Origin: an uncultured Desulfobacterales bacterium
GTDB taxonomy: Bacteria; Desulfobacterota; Desulfobulbia; Desulfobulbales; Desulfocapsaceae
Reading direction: 5' to 3'
Assembly: GCA_937915545.1 (NCBI GenBank)
Contig: CALGIJ010000025.1
Span: 1 to 64,000 of the forward strand
Length of the DNA stretch: 64,000 bases
The notes under the pieces are model-generated. The model saw nothing but the letters and a program-made list of their open reading frames with translations. It was not told the origin of the DNA and made no database searches. Shown piece by piece: positions 35,463 to 45,000 of the stretch (position 1 is the first letter of the stretch; every line of letters starts with the position of its first letter). The translations under genes were made by a program, and so were the position numbers.

Positions 35463-36319
35463 AAAGGCTGGGGATGTTCATCAGCGATCTCGACGGAACC
35501 CTGCTGACCAGCGAGCGCCGGCTCGCTGCGGTCGATGTGGCCGCCCTGGCCGAGTTGCGCCGCCATGGGGTGCGCGTGGCCCTGGCCACCGGCAGATCGG
35601 AACACTCCCTCGAGCGGCAGCTGCAGCTCCTTGGCGTGGCGCGGGACAAGCGATCGCTGCCGGTGGACTACCTGATCTTTTCCACCGGCGCCGGGGTGAG
35701 TCTCTTTGATGCCCCCACGCCGCTGCGCTCGCTGGCTCTCGCCGGCACCCCCCTGGCCGGCGCCCTGGATGTACTCGACCGACTGGGAATCGATTATATG
35801 GTGCATAAACCGATTCCCCACACCGCCCACTTCCTCTTCCGCCGCCATGGCGGCGATAACCCCGATTTCGCCCGTCGCCTCGAACTCTACGCCGACTTCG
35901 CCCAGCCCTTTTCCCGGCAGGCCCTGGCGTCCTTTGGCGGGGCCACCGAGGTGGTGGCCATCGTTCCCGCCGCCGGCGGTCACGAGAAGGCGGCGCGGGT
36001 GGCCGCCCTCCTTCCTGAATGCAGTGTCATCAAGGCCACCTCGCCCCTCGACGGCCAGTCGCTGTGGATCGAGATCTTCGCGTTGGAGGTATCGAAGAGC
36101 GGGGCGGCGGCCTGGCTCGCCACCTCGTGCGGCATCGCCCGGGAAGAGGTCTGCGCCGTCGGCAATGACTACAACGACGAGGACCTGCTCTCCTGGGCGG
36201 GGCAGGCCTATGTTGTCGGCAATGCGCCCCCGGTCCTGCGTTGCCGCTTCGTGACGGTGGCCGATAATGACCACGGCGGGGTGGCCGAGGCGGCGGCGCG
36301 CTGGCTGGCGGATCGCTGA
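35459..36319 (+). CDS. Cof-type HAD-superfamily phosphatase
   Basis: A 286-residue haloacid dehalogenase phosphatase with the Cof-type (C2) cap. Motif I DLDGTL contains the nucleophile Asp10 and Asp12, followed by the cap domain (about 85-200) and motif IV GNDYNDEDLL near 238-247. Members act on sugar phosphates, nucleotides or pyridoxal phosphate; the substrate cannot be read from sequence. Its GTG start overlaps the recD stop, so it is co-expressed with RecBCD. That association may be coincidental, or it could clear damaged nucleotides; unsupported. Confidence 0.88.
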   Translation: MKRLGMFISDLDGTLLTSERRLAAVDVAALAELRRHGVRVALATGRSEHSLERQLQLLGVARDKRSLPVDYLIFSTGAGVSLFDAPTPLRSLALAGTPLAGALDVLDRLGIDYMVHKPIPHTAHFLFRRHGGDNPDFARRLELYADFAQPFSRQALASFGGATEVVAIVPAAGGHEKAARVAALLPECSVIKATSPLDGQSLWIEIFALEVSKSGAAAWLATSCGIAREEVCAVGNDYNDEDLLSWAGQAYVVGNAPPVLRCRFVTVADNDHGGVAEAAARWLADR

Positions 36320-36504
36320 GCGCCTAGGGAGAGCGTATTTATGGCTTTACTTTTCCTGCAGTTATGACGATAACAAGAATGTAAGGGCAGTGAGCAATGG
36401 TGGTATGTTCTTGAAACGACGTCGAAAAAGTGGTAATTCTCTGGAATCTTTGCGAAATTTTCGCAGAACGGTCGGCGTTGGTTTTAGCGGGGGGGAGAGC
36501 GGGT

Positions 36505-38190
36505 GTGGCGGCGAGGGTGAAAATTCATTTCCGCGAGGAACCGCGCAGCGTCGGAGAGGCTGAACGCACGATGACGTTTACGGCGCGCACCCTGGTGGCG
36601 CGCGGCGCCGTGCTGGTCAGTATCGAAAGCGATGGCAGCGAGGCCGGCACGGGATTTGACGAGCGCTTCGAGCTGCTCCCCGAGCAGGGTGCCGAGCTGT
36701 CCGCCGACCGGCGCGGCCTGCTCGCCGCAGTCTGCGGCTACCCGCAGATGACGCGCAGCAGGGATGGCGGTCGGGAGACCGTCGCTCTCCGCGTCGAGCC
36801 GCTCTTTGCCATCGATGACGATGGCTGGACGGCGCGTATGAGCCTTTATCCGCCGCCCGAAGGGGAGACCTTGCCCGATGTCGCCGCGCTGGCCGCCATG
36901 CTGCGCCAGGAGGGTGTGACCTACGGCATCCGTGAGAAGAATCTTGCCGCCGCTCTGGCCATGGTCAAGGCAGAGGGCGTTCCCCATCTCAATCAGGTGG
37001 TGGCCCGGGGCCGTCTGCCGGTCAACGGCGAGGATGCCAGATTGCGCCTCGACATCGTCTGTGGCGCCCAGGCCGGGGAAGAGCAGGGTGACGGACAGAT
37101 GGATTTCCGCGAGCGTAACCTCTTCACCGAGGTGGACGAGGGGCAGCTGCTGGCGACGAGGATTCCGGCCACTGCCGGCCTGGCTGGCGTCAACGTGTAC
37201 GGCCAGCCGGTGGCGCAGCAGGCCGGCAAGGATCTGGTACTCAAGACCGGCGAGGATGTGCGGTTCGACGAAGCCAGTGGTGAGGTGCGCGCCGCCATCG
37301 CCGGAGTGCTCTCGGCCACCGGGGACAGCGGCGTCAAGGTCACCGCCAAGCTGACCATCTCCGGGGATATCGATTTTCAGACCGGCAATGTCCGCAGCCG
37401 CGATGCCGTGGAGATTTCCGGCACGGTGCGGCCGGGCTTCGTCGTCAGGGCCGGCGGCAACGTGGTCGTTGGCGGCACGGTGGAAGCGGCAACGGTGGAG
37501 TGCGGTGGCAACGTTCTCGTGCGCGGCGGCATCAGCGGCGAGGATGCCCTGGTACAGGCCGACGGCGATGTCGACGCCCCGGTACTTTCCCATGGCGTGA
37601 TCAGCGCCGGCGGCACGGTGCGCATCGCCCGCGAGGCCTACTACGGCAAGGTGCGCTGCAAGGGCGAGATCGTCTTCCCCGGGGAGGCGCGGGTGCTCGG
37701 CTGCGAACTGCTTGCCGGGGGCAGCATCACCGTCGCCTCGGTGGATACCGAGTTCAGTCCCAACTCACTTCTCGCCGCCGCCGTGGTGCCGGAGCGTTAC
37801 GCCCGCTACTACCGCCTGCTGAAGAGCTTCCACCAGGCCCAGGCCAAGGTCGACGCCTGGCGGCGTCGTTTCGGCGAGGGCGCACAGGGGGAGGAGATCG
37901 ACGAACTGCTCGAGGACCTCGAAGACACCCGTCGTGCGGTAACCTCCTACAACCTCATTCCCGGCGCCGGGGAACGGGACCGGGCGGGGGGCCTGCGCTA
38001 TGCCTGCCGCCAGCGCATCACCGTTGCCGGGATTATTCATATGGGGGCGGTCATTCGCATCGGCAACAGTGAAGTGACGCTGAAAAAAGGATTCGCCGAG
38101 GGCTGGTTCGCCCTGAACGGCGAGAGCGGCCGGGTGGAGTTTCATCATCTGGCCAAGGGCCCGGCGGCCTTCGGCCCCGAAGTACTGTAG
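36505..38190 (+). CDS. FapA family protein (DUF342)
   Basis: About 562 residues from the preferred GTG at 36505 (GGAG seven bases upstream); the frame is open further 5', so the start could be as early as 36430. It contains the FapA-type N-terminal domain and a central beta-helix-like repeat region with many short Gly/Val repeats such as SGDIDFQTGNV and GGNVVVGGTVEAATVECGGNV, characteristic of polymer-forming DUF342 proteins, then a helical C-terminal section (about 420-500). In Vibrio, a FapA-type protein takes part in polar localisation of the glucose uptake PTS. Role here unknown. It lies 15 bp before the CBS gene. Confidence 0.8.
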   Translation: MAARVKIHFREEPRSVGEAERTMTFTARTLVARGAVLVSIESDGSEAGTGFDERFELLPEQGAELSADRRGLLAAVCGYPQMTRSRDGGRETVALRVEPLFAIDDDGWTARMSLYPPPEGETLPDVAALAAMLRQEGVTYGIREKNLAAALAMVKAEGVPHLNQVVARGRLPVNGEDARLRLDIVCGAQAGEEQGDGQMDFRERNLFTEVDEGQLLATRIPATAGLAGVNVYGQPVAQQAGKDLVLKTGEDVRFDEASGEVRAAIAGVLSATGDSGVKVTAKLTISGDIDFQTGNVRSRDAVEISGTVRPGFVVRAGGNVVVGGTVEAATVECGGNVLVRGGISGEDALVQADGDVDAPVLSHGVISAGGTVRIAREAYYGKVRCKGEIVFPGEARVLGCELLAGGSITVASVDTEFSPNSLLAAAVVPERYARYYRLLKSFHQAQAKVDAWRRRFGEGAQGEEIDELLEDLEDTRRAVTSYNLIPGAGERDRAGGLRYACRQRITVAGIIHMGAVIRIGNSEVTLKKGFAEGWFALNGESGRVEFHHLAKGPAAFGPEVL

Positions 38191-38205
38191 ATCTGAGAGG
38201 AAGGC

Positions 38206-38850
38206 ATGTTCGTCAAGCAGTGGATGAAGACCGAGCTGTTGACCATCGGGCCGGAGGGCACCATCGCCGCCGCCGAGGAACTCTTCAAGAAACATCACAT
38301 CCGCAGGCTGCCGGTGGTGGCCGAGGGCCTGCTGGTGGGGGTGGTCAGCCCCCACGACCTGGAGAAGGCGATGCCGTCCATCCTCGATGCCGAGGGCGCC
38401 TCGGAGGAGGAGTTCATCGCCGCCAACACCGAGATCCGCGCCGTGATGACCTCGTCGCCGATCACCGTCTGCTCCGACGACACCCTGGCCGCGGCGGCAC
38501 GCAAGATGCGTCACCATAAGATCGACGGCCTGCCGGTGGTCGATTGCGGCCGCCTCATGGGCATCATCAGCATCACCGACATCCTCGACGCCTTTCTGGT
38601 GATTACGACTGGCGACCGCACCGGCACGCGGCTCGACCTCACCATTCCCCAGGAGCCCGAAGCCTTCTACCGGATGATCAAGGCCTTCCAGAAGACAGGC
38701 AAGGAGATCGTCGCCATCGCCCAGCACTATGGCTTCAGTGCCGACAGCCACCTCGTCACCGTCCACGTCAAAGAGGACGACAACGACGATCTCCTCGACC
38801 TCCTCTGGCAGTACGGGGTGACGGTGAAGCGTAGCGGCCCCGCCGATTGA
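38206..38850 (+). CDS. CBS domain pair protein with ACT-like C-terminus (AcuB-like)
   Basis: A 214-residue cytoplasmic regulator. Two CBS motifs, at about 6-58 and 80-130 (the RRLPVV and DGLPVV adenosine-binding strands), form a Bateman module that binds adenine nucleotides. Residues about 140-210 resemble an ACT domain, as in the AcuB-like CBS+ACT proteins common in this group. AGAGGAAGG precedes the ATG. Probably transcribed with the FapA gene (15 bp). Ligand and target are not identifiable. Confidence 0.85.
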   Translation: MFVKQWMKTELLTIGPEGTIAAAEELFKKHHIRRLPVVAEGLLVGVVSPHDLEKAMPSILDAEGASEEEFIAANTEIRAVMTSSPITVCSDDTLAAAARKMRHHKIDGLPVVDCGRLMGIISITDILDAFLVITTGDRTGTRLDLTIPQEPEAFYRMIKAFQKTGKEIVAIAQHYGFSADSHLVTVHVKEDDNDDLLDLLWQYGVTVKRSGPAD

Positions 38851-38970
38851 CACATCATTTTTCCTGACAGTCCCGCAATTTATGTTCGAGGAAATTTTCG
38901 TCTTGGGGTAGAATGAGGCTCTTTTCGTAATCCGCGGTCGTCCTCTCACCTCTTCCCCAAGGGTTAGCCC

Positions 38971-40317
38971 ATGAACGAAACGGAACTGCAGAAACAACTT
39001 CAGGCCAAGGTGAAGAAGAAGCTTGAACCGCTCTTCGCCCGCTATAAGATGGATTTCGGCGGCATCGACGCCTCGCTCAAATGGAAGCCCATCGTCCTCA
39101 TCATCGGCAACTACTCCTCCGGCAAGTCGACCCTCATCAATGAGCTGGTCGGCCAGGATATCCAGCGTACCGGCCAGGCCCCTACCGACGACAGCTTCAC
39201 CATCATCACCAGCGACAAAGGCGTGTCCATGGCCGAAACGCCGGGCTCGACCCTGGTCAATGATGAGAAGCTGCCCTTCGGCGGCTTCAAGCAGTTTGGC
39301 GAGAAGCTCATCTCCCATATCTGCATGAAGCAGATTTCCAGCCCGATCCTCGAGAACATGGCGATCATCGACAGCCCGGGGATGCTCGACGCCACCAGCG
39401 AAAAAGACCGCGGCTACGACTATATGCGCGTCCTCGGCGAGTTCGCCCGCATGGCCGACCTGATCGTGCTGATGTTCGACCCGCACAAAGCGGGCACCAT
39501 CCGCGAGAGCTACGAGGCCATCCGCAACACCCTGCCCGAAAAATCGGGGGAGCATCGCATCATCTTCGTCATGAGCCGTATCGACGAGTGCGACAACCTC
39601 AGCGATTTCACCCGCTCCTACGGCACTCTGTGCTGGAACATGTCGCAGATGACCGGCCGCAAGGATATCCCGCACATCTACCTCACCTACTCGCCCAAGG
39701 TGGCCAAGCCCGAGGCGGTGGCCCGCGACTGGCCGCAGGAGCGGCAGCAGCTCATCGACAAGATCAAAAAGGCGCCGAGCTTCCGCATCAACCACGTGCT
39801 CGAGGATATCGACCGCCAGGTCAACGAGGTGCAGATCGTCGCCCAGGCGGTGGCCGAAGTGATGCGGCGCGGCAAGGTCCTGTTCTGGAAGTACACCAAC
39901 ACCACCTTCTTCCTCGCCATCGCCCTGTTCCTTTTCGGCGACGTGGTTCTCGCCGGCATGCTGCCCTTCATCGACCAGACGCTGATCGCTTCCCTGCGGG
40001 GCGGCACCTTCGAGCCGGCGACGCTCATCGTTCCGGTGACGCTGGCCCTGGCGATGCTGGTCCTCGGATACCTGGCCTTCAGCAAATTCGCCTTCCCCCG
40101 CCTGCGCAAGAAGTCGCTCGCCAACCCTTCAGCCCTGGTGACCCTCGACAGCGACTATCGCCGCAACCTGTGGCGGCGCATGGAGGACAAGGCGCGGCAG
40201 AACCTCCAGGCTCTCAAGGTGGGTGACCTGTGGCGCGGCTATGGTCGCAGCCTGGCCAAGATCGACCACTTCCTCAGCTATGACCTGAAGATGTACTACG
40301 AGAAGATCGTCAGCTGA
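38971..40317 (+). CDS. EHD/dynamin-like membrane-associated GTPase
   Basis: A 448-residue dynamin-superfamily GTPase whose GTPase domain closely resembles the eukaryotic EHD proteins. G1 GNYSSGKST is at 46-54, G2 is the PTDDSF motif around Thr72, G3 is DSPG (134-137) within a segment close to the EHD DTPGILSG...RGYDF block, and the G4 region is SRID (202-205), replacing the usual NKxD. The FDPHKAG and RSYGTLCWNM segments also parallel EHD (FDAHKLD; RVYGALMWS). Unlike EHDs it has no EH domain and instead two membrane helices at about 311-334 and 350-370. It is preceded by 120 bp without a gene and followed 7 bp later by a cupin gene. A membrane-remodelling role is inferred only. Confidence 0.85.
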   Translation: MNETELQKQLQAKVKKKLEPLFARYKMDFGGIDASLKWKPIVLIIGNYSSGKSTLINELVGQDIQRTGQAPTDDSFTIITSDKGVSMAETPGSTLVNDEKLPFGGFKQFGEKLISHICMKQISSPILENMAIIDSPGMLDATSEKDRGYDYMRVLGEFARMADLIVLMFDPHKAGTIRESYEAIRNTLPEKSGEHRIIFVMSRIDECDNLSDFTRSYGTLCWNMSQMTGRKDIPHIYLTYSPKVAKPEAVARDWPQERQQLIDKIKKAPSFRINHVLEDIDRQVNEVQIVAQAVAEVMRRGKVLFWKYTNTTFFLAIALFLFGDVVLAGMLPFIDQTLIASLRGGTFEPATLIVPVTLALAMLVLGYLAFSKFAFPRLRKKSLANPSALVTLDSDYRRNLWRRMEDKARQNLQALKVGDLWRGYGRSLAKIDHFLSYDLKMYYEKIVS

Positions 40318-40324
40318 GCCGGCG

Positions 40325-40828
40325 ATGTCTGCCACTGCCTGCAGCGCCTCCAGGAGGCGCGAGCTCATCGCCGCCCTCGGCCTGGTTCCCCATCCCGAGG
40401 GCGGTTTCTTCCGCGAGATCCACCGCGCCGCCGCGACGGTCATCTCACCCAGTTGTGGCCTGCCGCGCAGCTGCCTCACCGATATCTATTTTCTCCTCGC
40501 CGCCGGCCAGGTGAGCCGTTTTCACCGCGTCCTGCATGACGAACTGTGGCATTTCTACGAGGGTGCCCCCCTGCAGCTGTTCGAGTTCGATGCCTGCGAC
40601 GGGGGGCTCTGCGCCGCCCTGCTCGACCCGCAGGCCAGCCCGCCGCGCTTTGCCCACTGCATCCCCGGCGGGGTGTGGCAGGCCGCCTGCAGCAGCGGTG
40701 ACTACAGCCTGGTCGGCTGCTGCGTCGCCCCCGGCTTCGAGTTCGCCGATTTCGCCTTTCTCGCCGACGACCCGGCGGCCAGCAGCCTGCTGCGCACCCG
40801 CCACCCCGCCCATCTCCACTTCCTCTAG
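40325..40828 (+). CDS. Cupin family protein (DUF985/Cupin_5)
   Basis: A 167-residue cupin-fold protein of the DUF985 family: HPEGGFFREIHR near residue 18-29, the SRFHRVLHDELWHFYEG metal-binding-like strand (about 60-76), and GGVWQAA (about 117-123) are typical. The family function is not well defined, with sugar-epimerase-like fold. Lies 7 bp after the EHD-like gene and 11 bp before the SbcD-like gene. Confidence 0.85.
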   Translation: MSATACSASRRRELIAALGLVPHPEGGFFREIHRAAATVISPSCGLPRSCLTDIYFLLAAGQVSRFHRVLHDELWHFYEGAPLQLFEFDACDGGLCAALLDPQASPPRFAHCIPGGVWQAACSSGDYSLVGCCVAPGFEFADFAFLADDPAASSLLRTRHPAHLHFL

Positions 40829-40839
40829 AGGCGGCTCCC

Positions 40840-42087
40840 ATGGTCAAGATCCTCCATGCCGCCGATATCCACCTCGACAGCCCGCTGCGCGGCCTGGAAG
40901 GGCATGAGGGCGGGCGGGTCGAGGATATCCGCGGCGCCACGCGGCGCGCCTTCGACAACCTCGTCGAGCTGGCCCTGGAGGAGAAGGTCGACCTGCTGCT
41001 CCTCGCCGGCGATCTTTACGACGGCGACTGGAAGGACTATAACACCGGGCTCTACTTCGTCTCACGCATGGGCCGCCTGCACCGTGGCGGGGTGAGGGTA
41101 TGCATGGTCAGCGGCAATCACGACGCCGCCAGCCGCATCACCCGCGCCATGCCGCTGCCGGGCAACGTCAGCCTCTTCTCCTCACGCAGCGCCGAGACGG
41201 TGTGCTATGACGATCTCGGCCTCGCCATCCACGGGCGCAGCTACCCGGCGCGGGCAGTGGCCGAGAACCTCGCCGCCGGCTACCCCGCGGCGGTGGAGGG
41301 CTTCTGCAATATCGGCCTGCTGCACACCTCGCTCGCCGGCCGCCCCGGCCATGAACCCTACGCCCCGTGCAGCGTCGACGATCTCTGTGGCAAAGGCTAC
41401 CAGTACTGGGCGCTCGGCCACGTCCATTGCCGCGAGGTGGTAGCGCGAGACCCTTGGATCGTCTTTCCCGGCAACCTGCAGGGACGGCATGTCCGCGAGG
41501 AAGGCGACAAGGGGGCGACCCTGGTTCTCATCGAGGATAACGTCATCGTCGAGGTGCAGCATCGCCCCCTCGACGTGGTGCGCTGGAAGAGCTGCCAGGT
41601 GGATCTAGGCGCATGCCAGGCCGTCGAGGAGGTTTACGAGGCGGTGCGGCAGGCGATGGGCGACAGCCTCGCCCAGGCCGAGGGGCGTGTGCTCGCCCTG
41701 CGGCTGACGCTCTGCGGAACCACTGCGGTGCACCCGCTCCTCCATGGGCGCAGCTTTCAGCTTGGCGAGGAGCTGCGCGGCCTGGCCGCCGCTCTGGGCG
41801 AGGTGTGGCTCGAGGAGGTTCGTCTGGAAACGAGGCCACCTGCTGCCGCCAGCCCTGGCGATGGCGGCGACACGCCCCTGGCCGGGCTGCTGCACACCCT
41901 CGAGGAGGTGGTCGCCGGAGGGGATGTCGCCGGGCTCGCCCCCGAGCTCTCCCTCCTGCGCAGCAGAATGCCGGCGGAACTCGCCGACGCGGCCTCGTTT
42001 GTCGGCGACGAGGAGACCGAGAGGCGGCTGCTCTCTGACGTGCGCGAGTTGCTTCTGGCGAGGCTCTTGCCGGGGGACGGGCGATGA
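40840..42087 (+). CDS. SbcD/YhaO-like DNA repair nuclease (metallophosphoesterase)
   Basis: A 415-residue calcineurin-like phosphoesterase of the Mre11/SbcD superfamily. Metal ligands are visible in ADIHLDS (about 7-13), LLAGDLYDG (about 52-60), SGNHDA (about 91-96) and later His motifs including HVH near 193-195. The C-terminal ~150 residues are a capping domain of the YhaO type. Overlaps the following gene by 4 bp (ATGA), the classical nuclease-ATPase pair. Together they would process blocked DNA ends; possible partner to the RecBCD cluster 5 kb upstream. Confidence 0.9.
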   Translation: MVKILHAADIHLDSPLRGLEGHEGGRVEDIRGATRRAFDNLVELALEEKVDLLLLAGDLYDGDWKDYNTGLYFVSRMGRLHRGGVRVCMVSGNHDAASRITRAMPLPGNVSLFSSRSAETVCYDDLGLAIHGRSYPARAVAENLAAGYPAAVEGFCNIGLLHTSLAGRPGHEPYAPCSVDDLCGKGYQYWALGHVHCREVVARDPWIVFPGNLQGRHVREEGDKGATLVLIEDNVIVEVQHRPLDVVRWKSCQVDLGACQAVEEVYEAVRQAMGDSLAQAEGRVLALRLTLCGTTAVHPLLHGRSFQLGEELRGLAAALGEVWLEEVRLETRPPAAASPGDGGDTPLAGLLHTLEEVVAGGDVAGLAPELSLLRSRMPAELADAASFVGDEETERRLLSDVRELLLARLLPGDGR

Positions 42088-45000
42088 GGCTGGTGCGTCT
42101 CGAGTTCAAGGCCTTTGGCCCCTTTACCGGCCTTGCTCTCGACTTCGAGGGCCCTGCACCCGGCCTGCACCTCGTTTTCGGCGCCAACGAGGCTGGCAAG
42201 AGCAGTGCCCTGCGCGGCCTCAGCGCGCTGCTTTTCGGCTTCCATCCCCAGACCCCGGACAACTTCCTGCACAGCTACGATCAACTCCTCGTCGCCGGGC
42301 GGCTGCGCCACAGCTCGGGGGAGGAGCTCTCTGTGCAGCGGCGCAAACGCCGCGTCGCCGACCTGCTCGACGAACGTGGCAATCCCCTCGACCCGCAGCG
42401 GCTCGCCCCCTATCTGCAGGGGCTCGATGCCGCGCTTTTTTCCTCCCTCTACGGCATCGCCCATGACACCCTGGTCCGTGGCGGGGAGGAGCTCCTCGCC
42501 CAGAAGGGCGAGGTCGGCCAGGCTCTTTTCGCCGCCGGGGCCGGCCTTGCCTCGGTGCACGAGACCTTGTGCGAGTTGGAGAGCGAGGCGGCAAGCCTCT
42601 TTTTACCCTCGGGGCAGAAACCGCCGATCAACGCCTCCCTGCGGCGCCTCCGCGACCTGCAGCAGCAGGTCAGGGAAGTGGCCCTGGGCGTCGCCCTGTG
42701 GAAGGAGCAGCGGCGCCTCCTCGAGGAGGCCGAGCTTTCCCGTGATCAGGTCGAAAAAGAGCGCGAGGGGCTGCGTCTCGAACTGCAGCGCCTCGAGCGT
42801 CTTGGCCGGGCCGCTCCGGAATTGGCCGCTCTGCGCCTGTGGCGCCAGCAGCTGGCCCCGCTCAGTGAGGTGCCGGCCTTGCCCGAGGACTTCGCCGAGC
42901 GCTTTCAAGGTGTGCAGGCTGAGCTGCGCGAGGGCCTGCAAGTGCAGAAACGCGAGGGCGAGCGCCTCGTCCGACTGCGGCAGCGCCGCGACACGGTGAC
43001 GGTGCAGGAGGGCCTGCTGCGCGCGGCCCCGCTCATCGACGGCTTCCACCGCCGCCTCGGCGAATACCTCAAGGGGCAGAAAGACCGTCCGGAACGCAAC
43101 GGCATGCGTATTGCCCTGCGCAGCGAGGCCGGACAGCTGCTGCAGCTGGTGCGACCCGAGCTGCGCCTCGAACAGGCCGAGGAACTGCGGCCGATGCTCG
43201 TCAAGAGGCGGGTCATTCAGGCCCTGGCCGGCAGCCATGGCGCCCTGCTCGCCCGGCATGAGGCAGCCGTCGAGGATGAGCGGCGTCTGGCGACAGAACG
43301 GCGCCTCCTTGCCGAGGAGGTGGCGGCGGCACCGCCGCTGGCCGATGCCGGCCCTCTGCTGCAGGCGGTCAAGGCGGCACGTCTTGCCGGGGATATCGAT
43401 GCCCGGCTTACCGCCGGGCGTGGCGAGTTTCTCCGCCTGCGCAGCGAGTGTCTTTCCGCCCTGTCGCGACAGCGCCTGTGGAATGGCGACTTTCAATCTT
43501 TGGAGCGACTGCCGCTGCCCCTGACGCAGACGGTGCATGGGTACGTCAACGACTACGCCGAACAGGACGAGAAACGTCGCGCACTGGAGAAGGACGAGGC
43601 TGCCGCCGCCGGCGAGGAACGGCGTCTGCAGGGTGAGCTGCGTGCCGTCGACCAGGGCGGGGCGGTGCCCAGTGAAGTGGAGCTGGCGGAATGCCGCCGC
43701 CGACGCGACCAGGGCTGGTTCCTGGTCAGGGGTCGGCTCGAGGGAGAAAAGGACGCTGCGGCAGAAGAGAGCTACGCCCATGGTGGGCCACTGGTGGCTG
43801 CCTACGAGGAGGACATCGCCCGGGCCGACAGCCTTGCCGACCGCCTGCGCCACGAGGCCGACCGCGTCGCTGCTGCCGCCTCCTTGCGCGCCCGTCTCGA
43901 AGAGGTGCGTCAGGCGAGGGAGGGACAGGTCCTGCGCCGCGAGGAGCTCGACCGGCAACAGGGGCGATTGCAGGACGGCTGGCTCGAAGAGTGGCGGCCT
44001 GCCGGCATCGTGCCGCTCGGCCCGCGTGAGATGCTGGAGTGGCTGGGTCTCATCGAGCAGCTGCGCTTCCGGCTGGCCGAGCTGGCCCAGAAAGAGGAAA
44101 GCGGGCGGGCCGAGGCCGAACGTCTCGCCTCCCTGCGGCAGCAGCTGGCTCTCGCCCTGGAACCTTTCGCGGTATCCCTTCCCGCAGAGCCGGGGCTGGC
44201 TGCGGCGCTCCTCGTTGCCGAGGAACGACTGCAGAAGCTCGAAGAGAGCGCCAAGCGGCGCGCGACCTTGCTCGAGGCCGCCGACAAGGCCGCCCGCGAG
44301 CAGCAGCGCCTGGCGCAGACGGTGGGCAGGGCAGCAGACGAGCTGGCCGCCTGGGGTGAGCAGTGGCGGGGGCTGGTGGCCGGGCTCGGCCGCAGCGGCG
44401 ACCTCCACCCCCTCGAGGCGCTGGAGATGATGGAGGCCCTGCAGGGCTGTTTCGACCGGCTGCGTCAGGCCGATGAGTTGCAGAAGCGTATCGACGGCAT
44501 CGATCGCGACGCCACAGTTCTCCAGGACGAGGTGCGCCGTCTTGCCATGGAGCTCGCGCCGGAGCTGGCCGGGCAGCCGGTGGAGCAGGTTATCGCCGCC
44601 CTGCGTCAGCTGCTCGAGCGGGCCGTCAAGGATGCTGCGCTGGTCGAGGGGCTTGACCAGGAGATCGCCACGGTCAGCGAGGAACTGGCCCTGGCCGGCA
44701 CGACGTTGCAGGGTCTGGGGGAGCGCCTTGCGCAGTTGCTTGCCGAGGCGCGCTGCCAGCACGAGGAGGAGGCGGCGGAGGTCATCCGCCAGGCGGGGCT
44801 GCGCCGCCAGCTCGAGGACAAGCTCCTCGCCGGCGAGGAACGCCTGGCTATACTCTGCCCGGGCATGTCCGAGGAGGAGGTGGCGGCCGAGCTGCAGGAG
44901 GTCGATGTGGCACAGCTCTCCGGCTTGGTGGCGCAGTTGCAGGTCAGGCTGCGCGAGCGGCTCGATCCCGAGGTCAACCGCCTCTCCCAGCTCATCGGTC

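Noticed and set aside
37765..39795. A 676-codon minus frame across FapA, CBS and EHD-like genes
   Set aside because: Spans three plus-strand genes with good motifs; artefact of GC content.
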